A stretch of DNA of 64,000 nucleotides from Methanosaeta sp. PtaU1.Bin112. Lineage in GTDB: Archaea; Halobacteriota; Methanosarcinia; Methanotrichales; Methanotrichaceae. The position numbers and the translations under genes were made by a program. Every line of letters starts with the position of its first letter. Position 1 is the stretch's first letter. This document shows positions 18,995 through 26,828 of this stretch, one piece after another. The DNA lies in NCBI GenBank assembly GCA_002067705.1, contig MVRL01000089.1:1-64000 (forward strand), given 5' to 3'. Below the pieces are notes generated by a model. It saw only the letters and a program-made list of their open reading frames with translations, had not been told where the DNA came from and ran no database searches.

Positions 18995-19492
18995 CTAGCT
19001 GAAGAAAAGGCTGTAGCCGAACTCCAGGAAGCTGGTGCTGGATAGAAGGGCCTTGATCTTGGCATTTGCCAGCCAGCTCTTCCCTTCGAAGCGAATCTGG
19101 CCTGCATCTGTCTGTTTCTTAAAAGCGGCTATCTTCTCCTTGGATTTTGATACTTCGTCTAAGGCGCTTTGTTTAGCGGTAATTATGATTGAGGGATCGT
19201 TGATACCGCCTTCGACGATTCTCTCAATCCTTGCGCTCACTATATCCATGCCCACACGAAATTCGCTGCCATCTCCTCTGGTTGTTATTATGTTGACCTT
19301 TTCGCTGCCGACCATGCTCTTTAAAACGGCAGGAACATTATCTATCCGGTTGTTATATATATCAACATATTTCTGTGTGGTGGCCATATCCAATGAAAAC
19401 GCATCTACAAAGGAAATACAGAGCATAAAGACGCATAGCGTCATCAGGACTGCATGTGCAAGGATCGTCTTCCTTCTGGGCAAAATCCGCAT
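18995..19492 (-). CDS. exported protein of unknown function
   Basis: 165 residues with a signal peptide or membrane anchor at the N-terminus (AHAVLMTLCVFMLCISFVDAF after a basic start). The mature part contains a regular alpha/beta pattern (NVPAVLKSMVGSEKVNIIT, then IERIVEGGINDPSIIITAK) that resembles a small sterol-carrier-like or SHOCT-type fold only loosely. It lies 36 bases upstream of the lipid reductase gene on the same strand and may be cotranscribed. No function assigned. Confidence 0.6.
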   Translation of the reverse strand: MRILPRRKTILAHAVLMTLCVFMLCISFVDAFSLDMATTQKYVDIYNNRIDNVPAVLKSMVGSEKVNIITTRGDGSEFRVGMDIVSARIERIVEGGINDPSIIITAKQSALDEVSKSKEKIAAFKKQTDAGQIRFEGKSWLANAKIKALLSSTSFLEFGYSLFFS

Positions 19493-19571
19493 AACATATC
19501 ATTTTCTTTGATTAGATATATATCTTCTCTCCACAGAATCCTTTAAGTACAATCTTTTCAAATAGTATTCT

Positions 19572-20675
19572 ATGGATGTCCTGGTGCTCTGTATTGACCG
19601 CGACAATGATTTAGGCCGCAAGGGCGGAGTCGTAAGCCCGGTTGTGGGCAGGCAGGCCAATATCGATGCTGCACTCAAGCTGGGTTTGGCCGATCCGGAG
19701 GATTCGGATGTCAATACGATCTTCGGAGGCATAAAGGTCTTTGATGAGCTTGCGCTTTCTGGCAAGACTGTGGAGATCGCCTCCCTGGCAGGCGATCTGA
19801 AGGTAGGATTGGTCTCTGACAGCAAACTTGCCGCGCAACTGGAGATCTTGCTGGAGCGCCTCCATCCCGAGGGAGTAATTGTAGTCTCTGATGGAGCCGA
19901 GGACGAGGCCATTCTGCCCATTATCCATTCTCGCGTCAAAGTGGATGGAGTACGTCGGGTTCTGATCAAACAAAGCCCTAACCTGGAGAGCACTTACTAT
20001 CTTCTCAAGCAGGTCTTTAATGATCCCAAGATCAGCCATACCGTCTTCATCCCCCCCGCTCTCGCTCTGCTCATGTTTGCCATCTTCAGCTTGCTCGGTT
20101 ATCCAAATGGCGCTGTGGTGGCAATTACCGGTGCTGTTGGCCTATATCTCCTATTTCGAGGACTTGGGCTCGATGATTCTATGGAGGAAGCCAAGCAGAC
20201 TCTGAGAAAATCCCTCTATGCAGGAAAGATCGCATTCATTACCTATATTCTGGCTGCCATGCTGGTGGTCATCGCTACGGTGAGGGGATTTGCCTATTCC
20301 TGGCAGTATTACCAGGAGCCAATATCGCCCGGAATCTTCATTTTAGTGATGATCTACCTTCACGAAAGCATCTGGTGGTATGTTGTCGCCGCCCTGTGTG
20401 TGGATCTTGGCAAGATAATGGATATGTACCTGGAGGGCTTAAGGGATGCTCGAACCATTTCTTACCTCTTTTTCTTGCTGGCAACGGGTCTTATCATCTG
20501 GTCGGCAACCGGCTTCATCCTGGCCAGCAATTCGGATCTGAAATTCGGCATAGGCATGGTGGAATCGGTGCAATATCTGGCTATATCAGCAATTGTAGCC
20601 ATCCTCATAACCGTAATAGGCGTCAATGTATCAAAGCGCATCGCTGGTGAGGTATCTGAGCAGCTTGTCAAGTGA
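19572..20675 (+). CDS. DUF373 family membrane protein
   Basis: 367 residues. The N-terminal soluble half (LVLCIDRDNDLGRKGGVVSP, IIVVSDGAEDEA-like segment near residue 100) matches the archaeal DUF373 family; the C-terminal half has about six hydrophobic helices starting at TVFIPPALALLMFAIFSLLG. The acidic VLCIDRDND and GVIVVSDGAEDE motifs suggest a metal- or nucleotide-binding fold, but no activity is known. Its stop overlaps the next gene by 4 bases. Confidence 0.85.
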   Translation: MDVLVLCIDRDNDLGRKGGVVSPVVGRQANIDAALKLGLADPEDSDVNTIFGGIKVFDELALSGKTVEIASLAGDLKVGLVSDSKLAAQLEILLERLHPEGVIVVSDGAEDEAILPIIHSRVKVDGVRRVLIKQSPNLESTYYLLKQVFNDPKISHTVFIPPALALLMFAIFSLLGYPNGAVVAITGAVGLYLLFRGLGLDDSMEEAKQTLRKSLYAGKIAFITYILAAMLVVIATVRGFAYSWQYYQEPISPGIFILVMIYLHESIWWYVVAALCVDLGKIMDMYLEGLRDARTISYLFFLLATGLIIWSATGFILASNSDLKFGIGMVESVQYLAISAIVAILITVIGVNVSKRIAGEVSEQLVK

Positions 20676-21589
20676 TGCCAATGCTACAAATCAATGCATC
20701 GGGTGAGAGATGTCTTTGCGACTTTACCTTTGATTTTTTCTGGCAGCATAAGGGCTCAAGGCTAGATATGGATCAGACGGTAAACGGCATCAGCTATCGC
20801 AGAATGGTGCAGGCATTGCGTCAGGGCGAGGCCGTCAAGATCTCGGGGGACGTGGGAAGCCGCCTGGGTTCGAGCCTGGGCGTGGATCTGCTGCGGCTAG
20901 GGGGAAAGGGCGGGCCGGTGGAGGGTACGGGCAAGATAATCGTGGACGGCAATGTGGGCAGCCATATGGGAATCTCCATGCAGCGGGGTGCGATCTATGT
21001 CTCAGGTGAGATTGAATCGCCAATGGGAAATGTTGTCCAGGTACAATCGGATCTGACAGGCTACCGGAAGTTTTTATCCGCCACCGAGATTATAGAAAAA
21101 GGTCTGGCCGTCCTGGAGCCAAATACTGCCGATAATATCAGCCTGATCATCCGTGACGGCATTTTGAGGGACACCCTGGGAGCGAGAAATTCCTCTGAAA
21201 AGACCATAATTCTGAAAGGGGACGCGGGGATGAGCACCGGAATACTCATGCGCTCCGGTCTGATCGAGGTTATGGGTGATGCTGGCCGGAACACGGGTGT
21301 TCTCATGCAGGGTGGCAGAATTGTGGTCCAGGGGGGATGCGGCGATTTTACGGCCGCTGAAATGCGTGGCGGCGAGATAATAGTAGGCCGTGATGCAGGA
21401 AGCTACATCTGCTCCAGGATGAGGGGGGGAGCTGTTTATGCGAGGGATGGAAAGAGTTTGCCGCCGGTTAGGACGCAAATTCCTTCTTCCCAGGAGCTAT
21501 CTGCCATTGCCGGAGCTCTGAAAATTCCAATGATGCATGCCATGATGTACCGCAAAATTTGCCTGCCAAATGATAATAAAATAGGATAA
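20672..21589 (+). CDS. GXGXG-repeat protein (GltB C-terminal/FwdC-like)
   Basis: 305 residues made largely of the beta-helical GXGXG repeats found in the glutamate synthase alpha C-terminus and in formylmethanofuran dehydrogenase subunit C. Repeats visible: VKISGDVGSRLGSSLG, IIVDGNVGSHMGISMQRG, ILKGDAGMSTGILMRSG, VMGDAGRNTGVLMQGG and IIVGRDAGSYICSRMRGG. Used alone such domains are structural. It overlaps the DUF373 gene, so the two probably act together. Not a complete glutamate synthase, and no fwd genes are nearby. The role is unknown. Confidence 0.75.
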   Translation: MMPMLQINASGERCLCDFTFDFFWQHKGSRLDMDQTVNGISYRRMVQALRQGEAVKISGDVGSRLGSSLGVDLLRLGGKGGPVEGTGKIIVDGNVGSHMGISMQRGAIYVSGEIESPMGNVVQVQSDLTGYRKFLSATEIIEKGLAVLEPNTADNISLIIRDGILRDTLGARNSSEKTIILKGDAGMSTGILMRSGLIEVMGDAGRNTGVLMQGGRIVVQGGCGDFTAAEMRGGEIIVGRDAGSYICSRMRGGAVYARDGKSLPPVRTQIPSSQELSAIAGALKIPMMHAMMYRKICLPNDNKIG

Positions 21590-21615
21590 CAAAGAGCCTG
21601 CACTCTTGTTATATT

Positions 21616-21981
21616 CTACTGCCCGATCCTCTCGATGTCCTGGTTGCCGTCGGCTCCCATCACTATGGAGAATATCCACTCGCTGAGCTTGGCGCAATGC
21701 TCAGGAACGCACTCTTCGATACAGCCTGCGCAGGGTTCGAAGGCGTCGAGAGCCAGCAGTGGATCGAAACGCTTGCTGCGAGGCTTAATCGTGCAACAGA
21801 GCCGATAGGTCCTGATGCCATCTATCGTCTCTACCTCTCTGGTGATGAGATTATCTTTGAGGAGCTTGGCCACGATACGGGAGCATTTTCGGGAATCGAT
21901 CTTCAGAACCTTCCATAGATCGCTCTGCAGGGCCCCTTCGGGATGCGACTTTATGTACTCCAGTGCCTCCTCAGCAGACAT
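21616..21981 (-). CDS. winged-helix Fe-S protein resembling TFE-beta/RPC39
   Basis: 121 residues: an N-terminal winged helix (QSDLWKVLKIDSRKCSRIVAKLLKDNLI) followed by clustered cysteines, CAGCIEECVPEHCAKLSEWI, near the C-terminus. The C-x2-C-x3-C-x4-C spacing and the terminal CxxxxxWI match the Fe-S tail of eukaryotic RPC39 and archaeal TFE-beta, which help open promoters with RNA polymerase. The assignment is by motif only. The ATG follows GAGAGGT. It is last in a minus-strand run with the Sm protein, NifU domain and PII-like genes. Confidence 0.6.
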   Translation of the reverse strand: MSAEEALEYIKSHPEGALQSDLWKVLKIDSRKCSRIVAKLLKDNLITREVETIDGIRTYRLCCTIKPRSKRFDPLLALDAFEPCAGCIEECVPEHCAKLSEWIFSIVMGADGNQDIERIGQ

Positions 21982-22002
21982 TCGCTACCTCTCTAGTCTT
22001 CT

Positions 22003-22227
22003 TCATTCAATTGGGCTTATGAGAATGATGTTGTTGCCACGCAGGATAACTGATCCTAATGAGCGAGTCTTCTCGCCGCCTATCAGCTCCACGGTCTCCT
22101 GGAGGTGAAGGTTCAGGTATTCATCTACACTGTTGAGAATTCCTTCCAGAACATAGCGAGGTGAACCCTTCATCTCCACCTGAATCTTGCTGCCTACCAG
22201 ACTCTGTACCTTTTTAGTTGGGAACAT
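22003..22227 (-). CDS. archaeal Sm-like RNA-binding protein
   Basis: 74-residue Lsm protein, expected to form a heptameric ring binding U-rich RNA. Sm1 motif: VEMKGSPRYVLEGILNSVDEYLNLHLQ; Sm2 motif: LGSVILRGNNIILIS. This is the normal size for SmAP1. It is 21 bases upstream of the Fe-S winged-helix gene, linking two probable RNA/transcription factors in one transcript. Confidence 0.93.
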   Translation of the reverse strand: MFPTKKVQSLVGSKIQVEMKGSPRYVLEGILNSVDEYLNLHLQETVELIGGEKTRSLGSVILRGNNIILISPIE

Positions 22228-22314
22228 AAATCAGACTCCTCTGTGATTTGCTTGAGCGAACAATGTGCATTTGAATCTCTGATCAATTTAAGCGAATAAA
22301 ATTGAGCGCAATCC

Positions 22315-22542
22315 TCAGGCGGAAACCACGCCTTTTACGCCCGCTACATTCTTCATTAGCTCTTTCTCGATGAAGTTTTTAAGCGTCATCTGAGAGAAGG
22401 GACAGCCTGCGCAGTGCCCTTGCAGTTTTACCTTGACTATTCCATCCACTATATCGACGAGCTGAACATCTCCACCGTCTACGCGAAGGCCTTGCCTGAT
22501 CTTTTCCAGGGCGAACTCAACGTCATCTTTGAGGTTTTCCAT
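22315..22542 (-). CDS. NifU C-terminal domain (Nfu-type) protein
   Basis: 75 residues with the Fe-S cluster carrier motif CAGCPFSQMTLKNFIE (CxxC) and the preceding LRVDGGDVQLVDI. Stand-alone NfU domains deliver 4Fe-4S clusters. Despite the name this is a housekeeping protein and not restricted to nitrogen fixation. It is 7 bases downstream of the PII-like gene on the same strand. Confidence 0.93.
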   Translation of the reverse strand: MENLKDDVEFALEKIRQGLRVDGGDVQLVDIVDGIVKVKLQGHCAGCPFSQMTLKNFIEKELMKNVAGVKGVVSA

Positions 22543-22549
22543 GAATCGT

Positions 22550-22876
22550 TCATTCTCCTTTTACCTTTATCGATGTGACTTTGTGACCTATTATCGTATA
22601 CCTAATCCCTTTTAAAGCTTCCTCGAGCCCTTTTATGATCTTTTCGCACTTGTCTGAGCCGACAACGGTATTTACCATGACTCCCGGCTCAGAGTGGTCC
22701 CGGATCGCTTTCAGTGCCATATCGAGGTTCTCGCTCAGCCGGAAGGCCTTCCAGGTATTTGGGGCCATTCCTTGATACTCCACAAGGTAGAATCCGGTGA
22801 TACCAAGCTCTGTTAAGGTATTTATGACTCGAACCAAGTGCTCGTGATCCACAAAGATCTTGACCATCGTCTTCAT
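22550..22876 (-). CDS. PII-homologue family protein (Nit_Regul_Hom type)
   Basis: 108 residues predicted to form a ferredoxin-like fold related to PII (VKIFVDHEHLVRVINTLTEL at the start, MVNTVVGSDKCEKIIKGLEEAL and a final VTSIKV strand). It lacks the classical PII T-loop and phosphate-binding motifs. Members of this archaeal family have no assigned ligand. It is divergent from cobZ and first in a four-gene minus-strand cluster. It makes a fourth PII-fold protein in this window. Confidence 0.7.
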   Translation of the reverse strand: MKTMVKIFVDHEHLVRVINTLTELGITGFYLVEYQGMAPNTWKAFRLSENLDMALKAIRDHSEPGVMVNTVVGSDKCEKIIKGLEEALKGIRYTIIGHKVTSIKVKGE

Positions 22877-22973
22877 AGAGTTACCCTATATCTTATTATG
22901 CGATCAAACCATAAATAGCTTAGCGATTTTGCCAGATATTTTTTTATTCTACTACGGGAAACTGAGCTTTATT

Positions 22974-23453
22974 ATGGCCATGAGAGATATCAGAGATGTG
23001 CTGGATCGCATGGGAATACATGAAGAAGATATCGTTTCTGCGGCAATGCAGCTATACTTTCCTCATCCGGGTGTGGAGACCAGAGAGAAGGCGGAAGCTG
23101 TGTTTTTGCGGGAATTGAATCTTGCCCTGTCCGATCCCAATCTGGCGCTCCTTATTTACGCCGGAGTCCTGCTGGAGTCGGAGGGGGAGAGATGCAATCT
23201 TCCCAATCTGCGGTCCGAAAACTACAAAAACGACTTGACCTGCCTAATCGCGGACGAAGTTTTGGGTCTTTCTATAGCCAAATATGTGGGTGGCTACAAA
23301 GGGCTTTTCGATTATGTTCGATATGATAAGGCCAAACCGGGAATCCTCTCCCGGCTGGGGCCCTTCATGGATGATGTAGTTGCCGGGCTTATCGGGGGAG
23401 TGTCCGCTAATATGTATACTCGAGCATCTTTATCCGAAGGGTGCCAGGATTGA
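22974..23453 (+). CDS. cobZ: alpha-ribazole phosphatase (PgpA-like)
   Basis: 159 residues of the phosphatidylglycerophosphatase-A-like family. In Methanosarcina the homologue CobZ removes the phosphate from alpha-ribazole phosphate during cobalamin assembly, and cobS follows immediately here, supporting that role. Start chosen at ATG 22974 (or 22980), giving MAMRDIRDVLDRMGI; the frame upstream to 22860 would overlap the divergent gene and starts with unrelated hydrophobic sequence. It overlaps cobS by 13 bases. Confidence 0.85.
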   Translation: MAMRDIRDVLDRMGIHEEDIVSAAMQLYFPHPGVETREKAEAVFLRELNLALSDPNLALLIYAGVLLESEGERCNLPNLRSENYKNDLTCLIADEVLGLSIAKYVGGYKGLFDYVRYDKAKPGILSRLGPFMDDVVAGLIGGVSANMYTRASLSEGCQD

Positions 23454-24214
23454 AGGATTTGCTCTTTGCTCTCAAGTCAGGATTTGGCTGGCTGTCCACC
23501 ATACCGGTAGGCATCTCCATGGAGGGCATTGAAGCCCTGATGAGGCATGTCTACGTATTTCCGCTGGTGGGCCTCGCCCTGGGGGCCATTTTTGGCATTT
23601 TAGCCCTTCTTGCTGGCCAGGCGCTATCCGCCAACCTGGTGGCCGTTGTGATCTTGGTTGCCATCTACAAGCTCTGCGGCATAAATCACATCGATGGGCT
23701 GGCCGATTTTGGGGATGGGGTGATTGCTCATGGCCCTCGTGAGAAAAAAATCGCCGCCATGAAGGACGTATCGCTTGGCACTGGAGGCGCGGTTTTCATA
23801 GTAATAATCCTTCTGGCGGCGTTCGCGATTCTGTCGGATACGCCCCGCTCTCTTTTGCCTCTGTCTCTTCTTGTGGCGGAGGTATCTGCTAAAGAGGCAA
23901 TGATCTGTTTTGCCGCCCTATCAACCTCTCTGCAGAAGGGCTTCGGCCAGATCATGATTGAGCGAACCGGGTCGGGGCAGCATCTCCTTGGTCTGGTCAT
24001 ATCATCATTATTGTGCGCTGCTGCTTTGGGTCCTCTGGGCCTCGCTGCTCTGGCTGCATCTCAGGCAGCCGCCTATTGGATGGTTCTCGTGGCAAAATGG
24101 AATTTCGGAGGGGCAACTGGAGACGGTATCGGCGCGACCAACGAGATAGCAAGGGTGGTTGCTCTGGCAGTTGTTCTGACTTTTGGGGGTGTTCTTCCCT
24201 GGACGCTCTGGTGA
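23441..24214 (+). CDS. cobS: cobalamin synthase
   Basis: 257-residue polytopic membrane enzyme joining adenosylcobinamide-GDP with alpha-ribazole (or its phosphate). Conserved acidic motif GINHIDGLADFGDGVIAHG (about residues 75-93) and MKDVSLGTGGAVFI. The start codon is GTG at 23441 inside cobZ. Its stop falls within the start region of cobY. The cobZ-cobS-cobY order forms one late-cobalamin operon, important for corrinoid methyltransferases of a methanogen. Confidence 0.95.
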   Translation: MPGLKDLLFALKSGFGWLSTIPVGISMEGIEALMRHVYVFPLVGLALGAIFGILALLAGQALSANLVAVVILVAIYKLCGINHIDGLADFGDGVIAHGPREKKIAAMKDVSLGTGGAVFIVIILLAAFAILSDTPRSLLPLSLLVAEVSAKEAMICFAALSTSLQKGFGQIMIERTGSGQHLLGLVISSLLCAAALGPLGLAALAASQAAAYWMVLVAKWNFGGATGDGIGATNEIARVVALAVVLTFGGVLPWTLW

Positions 24215-24801
24215 TGGCCGGTGGTCGCGGCTCGCGGCTGCACATGGGAGAAAAGCCCCTCGCAAAGCTCTTTGGCAGGCCGCTCATTGATTATGTGGCC
24301 CTGGCCATCGAGGACAGCTCTATTGACAGGATCTTTGTGGCAACCACGGACAATGTCCCTTGCACGCGGGAGTGGTGCATGGAAAGAGGGCTTGAAGTGG
24401 TGCAGACCGGTGGTTACGGCTATGTGGCTGACATGATCGAGGCGGTGAAGAATGCCGGGGTTCTCGATCCCATAATGATCATCATGGCCGATCTTCCATT
24501 GGTTACGTCTGATTTGATTGACGATATTATCGAGGTCTATGAGCAGAGGCCTGAGCCGGCTCTCTCCACTCATACGCCTCTTGATCTTCACAGCCGCCTT
24601 GGCAGAAGGCCAGATTCCCTCTTCAACTATGGCGGTCGGCTCATCGTTCCGGCAGGAATAAATGTCCTGGACGGCTCCGATATCGAAAGAGAGCAGGAGG
24701 ACTTTCACCTCATATTGGAGAGAATTGAGCTTGCAGTGAATGTGAATGTGGCTGATGACCTCAGGCTCTGCGAGAGAATTATGCAAGGTGATATCCTTTG
24801 A
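24199..24801 (+). CDS. cobY: adenosylcobinamide-phosphate guanylyltransferase
   Basis: Archaeal replacement for bacterial CobU; transfers GMP to adenosylcobinamide phosphate. Nucleotidyltransferase motif ALVMAGGRGSRLHMGEKPL begins the protein, and MIIMADLPLVTSDLIDDI is the metal site. The family start (MDALVMAGG) aligns with a CTG codon at 24199, preceded by GGGGGTG at a good distance. GTG 24211 or ATG 24214 would give slightly truncated proteins. The start is therefore uncertain, the identity is not. About 200 residues. Confidence 0.88.
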   Translation: MDALVMAGGRGSRLHMGEKPLAKLFGRPLIDYVALAIEDSSIDRIFVATTDNVPCTREWCMERGLEVVQTGGYGYVADMIEAVKNAGVLDPIMIIMADLPLVTSDLIDDIIEVYEQRPEPALSTHTPLDLHSRLGRRPDSLFNYGGRLIVPAGINVLDGSDIEREQEDFHLILERIELAVNVNVADDLRLCERIMQGDIL

Positions 24802-25169
24802 ATAACTCCATAATTATTGGTGGCGAAAAATTCCCCCTTGAAGACCTTCTGCTGCTCACCGGCGCAGATGAGATAACAAAGCCCGATCAGGTCAAGGGCT
24901 ATATTTTGCTCGTGGCGCGAGCGCTGAGAAATCCCATGAGGCTGCCCTGGTTGCTCAAGGACATCTTCGGCCTCGCCATTCAGGAGGAGGAGCAGAGGGA
25001 TTTGAGGCTCTGCCTGATCCGGGTGCAGGTGGAGGCGGAGCTGAAGATGAACCAGGATATTCAGAGGTATCAGCAGAGGCGCTATGTGGCCCAGGTGATC
25101 GAGATCCTGCTCTTCAATGAGCTGCTGCTGGCGCCGCGCGAGCCGGTGGAAGAGGGTGAGGTGGAGTAG
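24798..25169 (+). CDS. conserved hypothetical protein after cobY
   Basis: 123 residues starting at a TTG that overlaps the cobY stop by 4 bases. Mostly helical and charged (LPWLLKDIFGLAIQEEEQRDL, YQQRRYVAQVIEILLFNEL), no signal peptide, no cysteines of note. The close coupling to cobY suggests a link to the cobalamin operon, but no family is recognised and no function is assigned. Confidence 0.65.
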   Translation: MNNSIIIGGEKFPLEDLLLLTGADEITKPDQVKGYILLVARALRNPMRLPWLLKDIFGLAIQEEEQRDLRLCLIRVQVEAELKMNQDIQRYQQRRYVAQVIEILLFNELLLAPREPVEEGEVE

Positions 25170-25172
25170 GGG

Positions 25173-25186
25173 GGAAAACTTTTTTT
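25173..25186 (+). terminator. T7 terminator after the cob operon
   Basis: GGGAAAACTTTTTTTG begins a few bases after the last stop of the cob run. Seven T's in the coding direction fit an archaeal U-tract terminator. Confidence 0.5.
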
Positions 25187-25302
25187 GATCATTCCCGAGC
25201 GCCTTTCATTTGCAAAATCATATTTTCGATAAGCTACTAGCGGAAAGTCTCTCTTTCGCTCATTCCCAATTAGCAGTCCGCACGGGAAAATCCCTCTACG
25301 CA

Positions 25303-25312
25303 AGCTTTATTA
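25303..25312 (+). promoter_or_regulatory. TATA box of the beta-helix protein gene
   Basis: GCTTTATTAA lies about 27 bases before the GTG at 25336, consistent with a leaderless transcript beginning at that codon. It lies inside the longer upstream reading frame and argues against the far-upstream start. Confidence 0.4.
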
Positions 25313-25335
25313 ACCTCACAGCCGTTCCTACGCCG

Positions 25336-26772
25336 GTGGGTTGCTTGAGAACTATAGCCTTTTGCATCTTGACAGTAGCTTTGCTGGCTACTTCCTTTGC
25401 GAGCGGTGCCACAATAGCGGTAACCTCGAATTTGCAAGCTGCGATTGATGCTGCGTCTCCCGGAGATACCCTGCAGGTAGCCCAGGGAGTCTACGATAAG
25501 ATTACCATACAAAAGAGCCTGAATCTGGTGGGCAATGGTGCGGTTATCAGGGCCGGAAGTCGAGATGCCTGCGTGAACATAGAGGCAGACCGCGTGGGCA
25601 TCCGCGGCTTTACCGTCCGGGACGGCTTTTATGGAATTAAGCTCAACAGCGTCTCCGGCTGCAATATCTCCAACAACACCGTAATTTACTGCACTCAGCC
25701 CGGAATTGCTCTGCTCTTTTCCGACGGCAATACCATCACGGGAAATAATGCCAGCTTTAACGGCATCGTGGGAGAAGGCTGGTATGGGATATACCTCTCC
25801 AACTCCAACGACAACCTCATCACTGACAACGTGGCCTATGGAAATGGCGCTTACGGAATCAATCTCTTTCCTTCCTGCGGCAATAATACCATACGGGGAA
25901 ATTTGCTGCATGGAAATATGTATGGCCTCTATATGTTTACCGATTGCACCGGAAACCTGATCGAGAAGAACGATCTTTCCAGGAATACCAACTCCGGCTT
26001 GGATCTGCGCTTCAATTGCACGAAAAACAATATCCTCAACAACACCATGGAGGATAACGTGGTTGCCGGACTGACCCTTATGGAATCGTCTGGCCAGAAC
26101 ACCATCAGCGGAAATGAGATTCGGGGCAATGGACGCTATGGGCTGCAGATTCAGAGCCGCTCGGATGGCAATACTATCATTTATAATAATATCTCAGACA
26201 GCCAGACGGGAATATTCCTGGACTGCAGCGGCAATAGGATCTATGGCAATCGCATAGTCGATAATGTCATTCAGGCTGACGATCGAGGAGCAAACATCTG
26301 GAATGCAAAATATCCCAAGGGCGGAAATCTCTGGAGCGATTATCATGGCCAGGATCAGATGCAGGGCATAGAGCAGGATTCTCCCGGCAATGACGGCTTC
26401 GGGGATGCGCCTTATGAGATAAGCGAAAGCGGAAGAGATCAATATCCCATAATGGGCGATCAGGTTAAGCAGATTGCCATCCTATTTAAAGAGTTAAATC
26501 CTACGAAACCACGATTAGGCGACTCAGTAGCTATTAAGGTCGAGCTAAATTCCCGGTATGATCTCATGCAGGTAGTTGCGCGAGCTTATCAGAATGGATT
26601 CGAGGCGCAAGGCTATTGCAGGTTAGTCCTGTCCGGGGATTATTATCAGGGATCTCTTTCAACTGCCTTGCTGGAGACAGGTAGATACAATATTGTGCTG
26701 AGCGCAAAAGATGAGCGCGGCTTTGAGCTGCAAGAGACTCTTGGCGAGGTTGAGGTAACCTCGAGACGCTGA
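25336..26772 (+). CDS. secreted right-handed beta-helix (NosD-like) protein
   Basis: About 478 residues. The GTG at 25336 is preferred because it opens directly on a signal peptide (GCLRTIAFCILTVALLATSF); an in-frame TTG at 25210 would put 42 extra residues before it. The body contains many parallel beta-helix repeats (NISNNTVIYC, NTITGNNASFN, NLITDNVAYGN, NTIRGNLLHGN). The last 100 residues form a separate beta-sandwich (KPRLGDSVAIKVELN ... ETGRYNIVLSAKDE). Probably a surface or S-layer-associated protein; carbohydrate binding is a guess. Confidence 0.8.
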   Translation: MGCLRTIAFCILTVALLATSFASGATIAVTSNLQAAIDAASPGDTLQVAQGVYDKITIQKSLNLVGNGAVIRAGSRDACVNIEADRVGIRGFTVRDGFYGIKLNSVSGCNISNNTVIYCTQPGIALLFSDGNTITGNNASFNGIVGEGWYGIYLSNSNDNLITDNVAYGNGAYGINLFPSCGNNTIRGNLLHGNMYGLYMFTDCTGNLIEKNDLSRNTNSGLDLRFNCTKNNILNNTMEDNVVAGLTLMESSGQNTISGNEIRGNGRYGLQIQSRSDGNTIIYNNISDSQTGIFLDCSGNRIYGNRIVDNVIQADDRGANIWNAKYPKGGNLWSDYHGQDQMQGIEQDSPGNDGFGDAPYEISESGRDQYPIMGDQVKQIAILFKELNPTKPRLGDSVAIKVELNSRYDLMQVVARAYQNGFEAQGYCRLVLSGDYYQGSLSTALLETGRYNIVLSAKDERGFELQETLGEVEVTSRR

Positions 26773-26784
26773 TTCACATCTTAA

Positions 26785-26796
26785 AGTTTATATTTC
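26785..26796 (+). promoter_or_regulatory. TATA box of the rhodanese-subtilase operon
   Basis: AAGTTTATATTT lies about 38 bases before ATG 26829, which is preceded by AGGGGAGATA. A short leader with a ribosome-binding site is predicted. Confidence 0.5.
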
Positions 26797-26828
26797 ACAA
26801 GTTACTAATGTGCTGAAAAGGGGAGATA

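Noticed and set aside
22315-22542. Nitrogen-fixation-specific NifU
   Set aside because: Only the short Nfu domain is present and its neighbours are transcription/RNA genes, so it is a general Fe-S carrier.
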